Assembly: GCF_020627745.1 (NCBI RefSeq)
Contig: NZ_JAHDGE010000007.1
Coordinates: forward strand, 1-64,000
From: Pseudooctadecabacter sp.
GTDB lineage: Bacteria > Pseudomonadota > Alphaproteobacteria > Rhodobacterales > Rhodobacteraceae
Length of the DNA: 64,000 nt
Direction of reading: 5' to 3'
In this document: positions 62,100 to 64,000 of the stretch, one piece after another
How the letters are laid out: the number at the start of each line of letters is the position of its first letter
Position numbering within the stretch: the first letter of the stretch is position 1
Notes under the pieces: model-generated
What the model was told of the DNA's origin: nothing
Databases searched by the model: none
What the model saw: the letters and a program-made list of their open reading frames with translations, nothing else
Position numbers and translations under genes: made by a program

Positions 62100-63299
62100 T
62101 TACTGACCAGTGCCGTAACGTTCGACCCAGTCGTCGGTGACGCGGGTCATCCAGCTGGGGTGGGGTTCGGCCTGAACCGTGCCCAATTCAGCAGGCGACA
62201 ACGTGGCGATGCCCAGTTCCAGCGCGTCAAATGCAGCACGCTCGTCCTCGGACAGTTTCGCCATGTCCAGCACCGTGCCGTAGCCCAGAATGTTCGGGTC
62301 TTGCGCGCGGGCCTGTGCCTCGGGTGACATCAGGAAGTTCGCAACGACCATGGCCCCCGCAGCAGAACCTGAGTTGTAGGGGATCGCCACGAAGGACGCA
62401 TTGCCGATGGTGCCTTTGTCCAGGACGAAAGTCCGCACAGTCTCTGGCAATTCAAAATTCGCAATCGCTGTGGAGGCCGCACCGGGGCTGAAGGAAATGG
62501 ACAGGTCAAGTTCGCCATCGTTGATCAGCGGGAACATGGCCGTGCCCGTCGCGGGATAGGCCTGACCGGACCGCCACAGATGCGGGGTCAACGCGTCAAG
62601 GTAGGCCCAAAGCGGCGCCACGACGTCATCGTAGGTTTCGTCAGTTGCGGCCTCTTGCAGGACGGCGGGGTCTTCGATGATGTCGACCAGTACCTGTTTG
62701 AGGAATGTAGAGCCAAGGAAATCCGGCGGCTGTGGGTAGCTGAAGCGACCGGGGTTCGCCTGCGCCCAGTCCAGCAGTTCATCCATAGAGCCGAGGGTGT
62801 CGGGCATCGTGTCGGTGTTGTGGACAAACACGACCTGCGCCATGGCCCAAGGGGCCTCATAGCCTTCGACTGGGACCGTGAAATCGGTCTGGACGGTCTT
62901 GCCGTCAACATCCACCACGGCCCAGTTGGGCAGCTGTTCGGCAAAGGGGCCGAACAGAAGATCAGCGTCTTTCATCGCGGCAAAGTTCGCGCCGTTAATC
63001 CAGATCATGTCGATGGCACCGTCGTCATCTTCGCCGGCTTGCTTTTCGGACAGCACACGGGTGACGGCATCCGCCGTATCCGTCAGCTTGACGTGTTCAA
63101 GGATGACGCCATAGTCTTCGGCCACACGCTCCCCCACCCAAGCGATAAAATCGTTGGTAGTGGTTGACCCGCCCCATGCGTTCCAGAACACGGTCTGGCC
63201 GTCGGCCTCTGCCAGAACGGCATCCCAATCGGCTGGATCAGGGTTGGCCAGAACAGCCGAAGGCGCCGCGAGGGCTGCCATCAATGCAAGATATTTCAT
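62100..63299 (-). CDS. ynjB: ABC transporter substrate-binding protein, YnjB type
   Basis: A 399-residue periplasmic binding protein with signal peptide MKYLALMAALAAPSAVLANP. YnjB-like segments: GQTVFWNAWGGSTTTNDFIA, DMIWINGANFAAMKDADLLF, GYEAPWAMAQVVFVHNTDTM, and C-terminal SWMTRVTDDWVERYGTGQ. Start 63299 is fixed by the signal peptide and a 4-base overlap with the upstream gene. The ligand is unknown. Confidence 0.92.
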   Translation of the reverse strand: MKYLALMAALAAPSAVLANPDPADWDAVLAEADGQTVFWNAWGGSTTTNDFIAWVGERVAEDYGVILEHVKLTDTADAVTRVLSEKQAGEDDDGAIDMIWINGANFAAMKDADLLFGPFAEQLPNWAVVDVDGKTVQTDFTVPVEGYEAPWAMAQVVFVHNTDTMPDTLGSMDELLDWAQANPGRFSYPQPPDFLGSTFLKQVLVDIIEDPAVLQEAATDETYDDVVAPLWAYLDALTPHLWRSGQAYPATGTAMFPLINDGELDLSISFSPGAASTAIANFELPETVRTFVLDKGTIGNASFVAIPYNSGSAAGAMVVANFLMSPEAQARAQDPNILGYGTVLDMAKLSEDERAAFDALELGIATLSPAELGTVQAEPHPSWMTRVTDDWVERYGTGQ

Positions 63300-63916
63300 T
63301 GGTCTTCCTTCATAGTAAACACACGCCGTGCGGCGATCAGACGAAGGGTCGCGGTGGCAAAACACAGCGTCCCGAAAATCCAGGCCAGCGTCGCGAAAGA
63401 CGCGGGGAACAGGCACAAAAGAACGAAGAAGACGATTGTCTCCGTCCCTTCCAGCAGGCCATTGGAATAATACAGCGATTTCACCCCTTGGGCTGACGTT
63501 TCGATCCCGCGCTTTTCCGCCAGAATCGCATAGCCCAAAAAGCTGGTCCCGTTGAAATAGAAACTTGTCAGAAGGTACGCACCGGCAACCGCGTTGGTTG
63601 CAGGGTCCATCACGACAAAGGCAAAGGGGATCGCGCCGTAAAACAGAAAGTCGCATGCGATATCAAGGTAGCCGCCGAAATCCGTCTTGCGCGTGGCCCG
63701 CGCCACCGCCCCGTCCAGACCATCCGCGATGCGCGACGCCAACAGCATCACAAGGGCCGCCCACGTCCATCCGACCATGATCAGGCCCGCAGCACCCAAT
63801 CCCAACGCGAGCCCCACAAGGGTCACACCATCCGCAGTCATGCCGCGTTTGGCCAGTCCCTGACCCACAGCGTTCAGCGGCGGGTCGATCAGTTTGCGGG
63901 CGGCAGCGTCCAGCAT
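63296..63916 (-). CDS. ynjF: CDP-alcohol phosphatidyltransferase family protein, YnjF-like
   Basis: A 206-residue membrane enzyme with the complete CDP-alcohol motif D-x2-D-G-x2-A-R-x8-G-x3-D-x3-D within DGLDGAVARATRKTDFG and the next 8 residues. Such enzymes move a phospho-alcohol head group from a CDP-activated lipid or alcohol. GGAGG precedes ATG 63916. It heads the ynj operon and overlaps ynjB by 4 bases, so the transported solute and this enzyme may serve one lipid or polar-head pathway. Upstream DNA to the window end shows nothing clear. Confidence 0.88.
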   Translation of the reverse strand: MLDAAARKLIDPPLNAVGQGLAKRGMTADGVTLVGLALGLGAAGLIMVGWTWAALVMLLASRIADGLDGAVARATRKTDFGGYLDIACDFLFYGAIPFAFVVMDPATNAVAGAYLLTSFYFNGTSFLGYAILAEKRGIETSAQGVKSLYYSNGLLEGTETIVFFVLLCLFPASFATLAWIFGTLCFATATLRLIAARRVFTMKEDQ

Positions 63917-64000
63917 GGGACCTCCAGTTTCGTCTGGGGTTGTTTGACCCAAAGGATGCAATGACGCAATCGTGCTGACAACAATGTGACAGGAATCAAC

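Overview
The window reads as chromosomal DNA of a marine alphaproteobacterium of the Rhodobacteraceae (Roseobacter group). This is inferred from the gene order rpsT-dnaA-dnaN-recF-gyrB next to ubiE/ubiB and mutM, from flaF/flbT beside the flagellin gene, from a CtrA-type full site upstream of fliC, from the proteins themselves, and from uniformly high GC. I see no rRNA, tRNA, CRISPR array, insertion sequence or prophage.

Layout. (1) 1-7013, metabolic genes: a 3'-truncated pncB, a Ser/Cys-type proline racemase family enzyme, a PilZ-fold protein, pncA, trhO, a class V aminotransferase-fold protein, an Old Yellow Enzyme reductase and a small acidic protein. (2) 7148-14885, replication block on the minus strand: gyrB, a LysE-type exporter, recF, dnaN, dnaA and rpsT. 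The 565-base gap upstream of dnaA is dense in GANTC (CcrM-type) sites and carries repeats. (3) 15034-19090: enoyl-CoA hydratase, mutM, ubiE and ubiB.

(4) 19091-49140 is a nearly continuous flagellar cluster of about 30 kb in several divergent operons. It encodes rod, hook and rings (flgB, C, F, G, A, H, I, D, E, K, L, fliE, fliF, fliK), flagellin with its FlaF/FlbT regulators, the export apparatus (flhA, flhB, fliP, Q, R, H, I and a FliJ candidate), fliN, two FliL-type proteins and the stator (motA, motB). It also holds less familiar parts: a DUF1217 protein, a MotE-like protein, a small membrane-anchored protein, and a 748-residue secreted protein translationally coupled to motA. fliG and fliM are not in the window. 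One perfect and three one-mismatch TTAA-N7-TTAA sites lie at four operon heads, which suggests CtrA control.

(5) 49213-52530 is a tightly coupled minus-strand operon next to motB: an unknown protein, a TPR-glycosyltransferase-like protein, a DUF6165-type protein and an FkbM-type methyltransferase. It is a candidate flagellin or surface-glycan modification module. (6) 52749-57701: a dimethylglycine/sarcosine dehydrogenase-like flavoprotein coupled to an MttB-family protein without pyrrolysine, then msrB and msrA. (7) 57703-63916: an orphan hydantoinase A-type protein and a YnjBCD-type ABC transporter operon headed by a CDP-alcohol phosphatidyltransferase.

The strongest leads for something poorly described are the motA-coupled 748-residue protein with its MotE-like neighbour, the modification operon beside motB, and the DMGDH-MttB pair.
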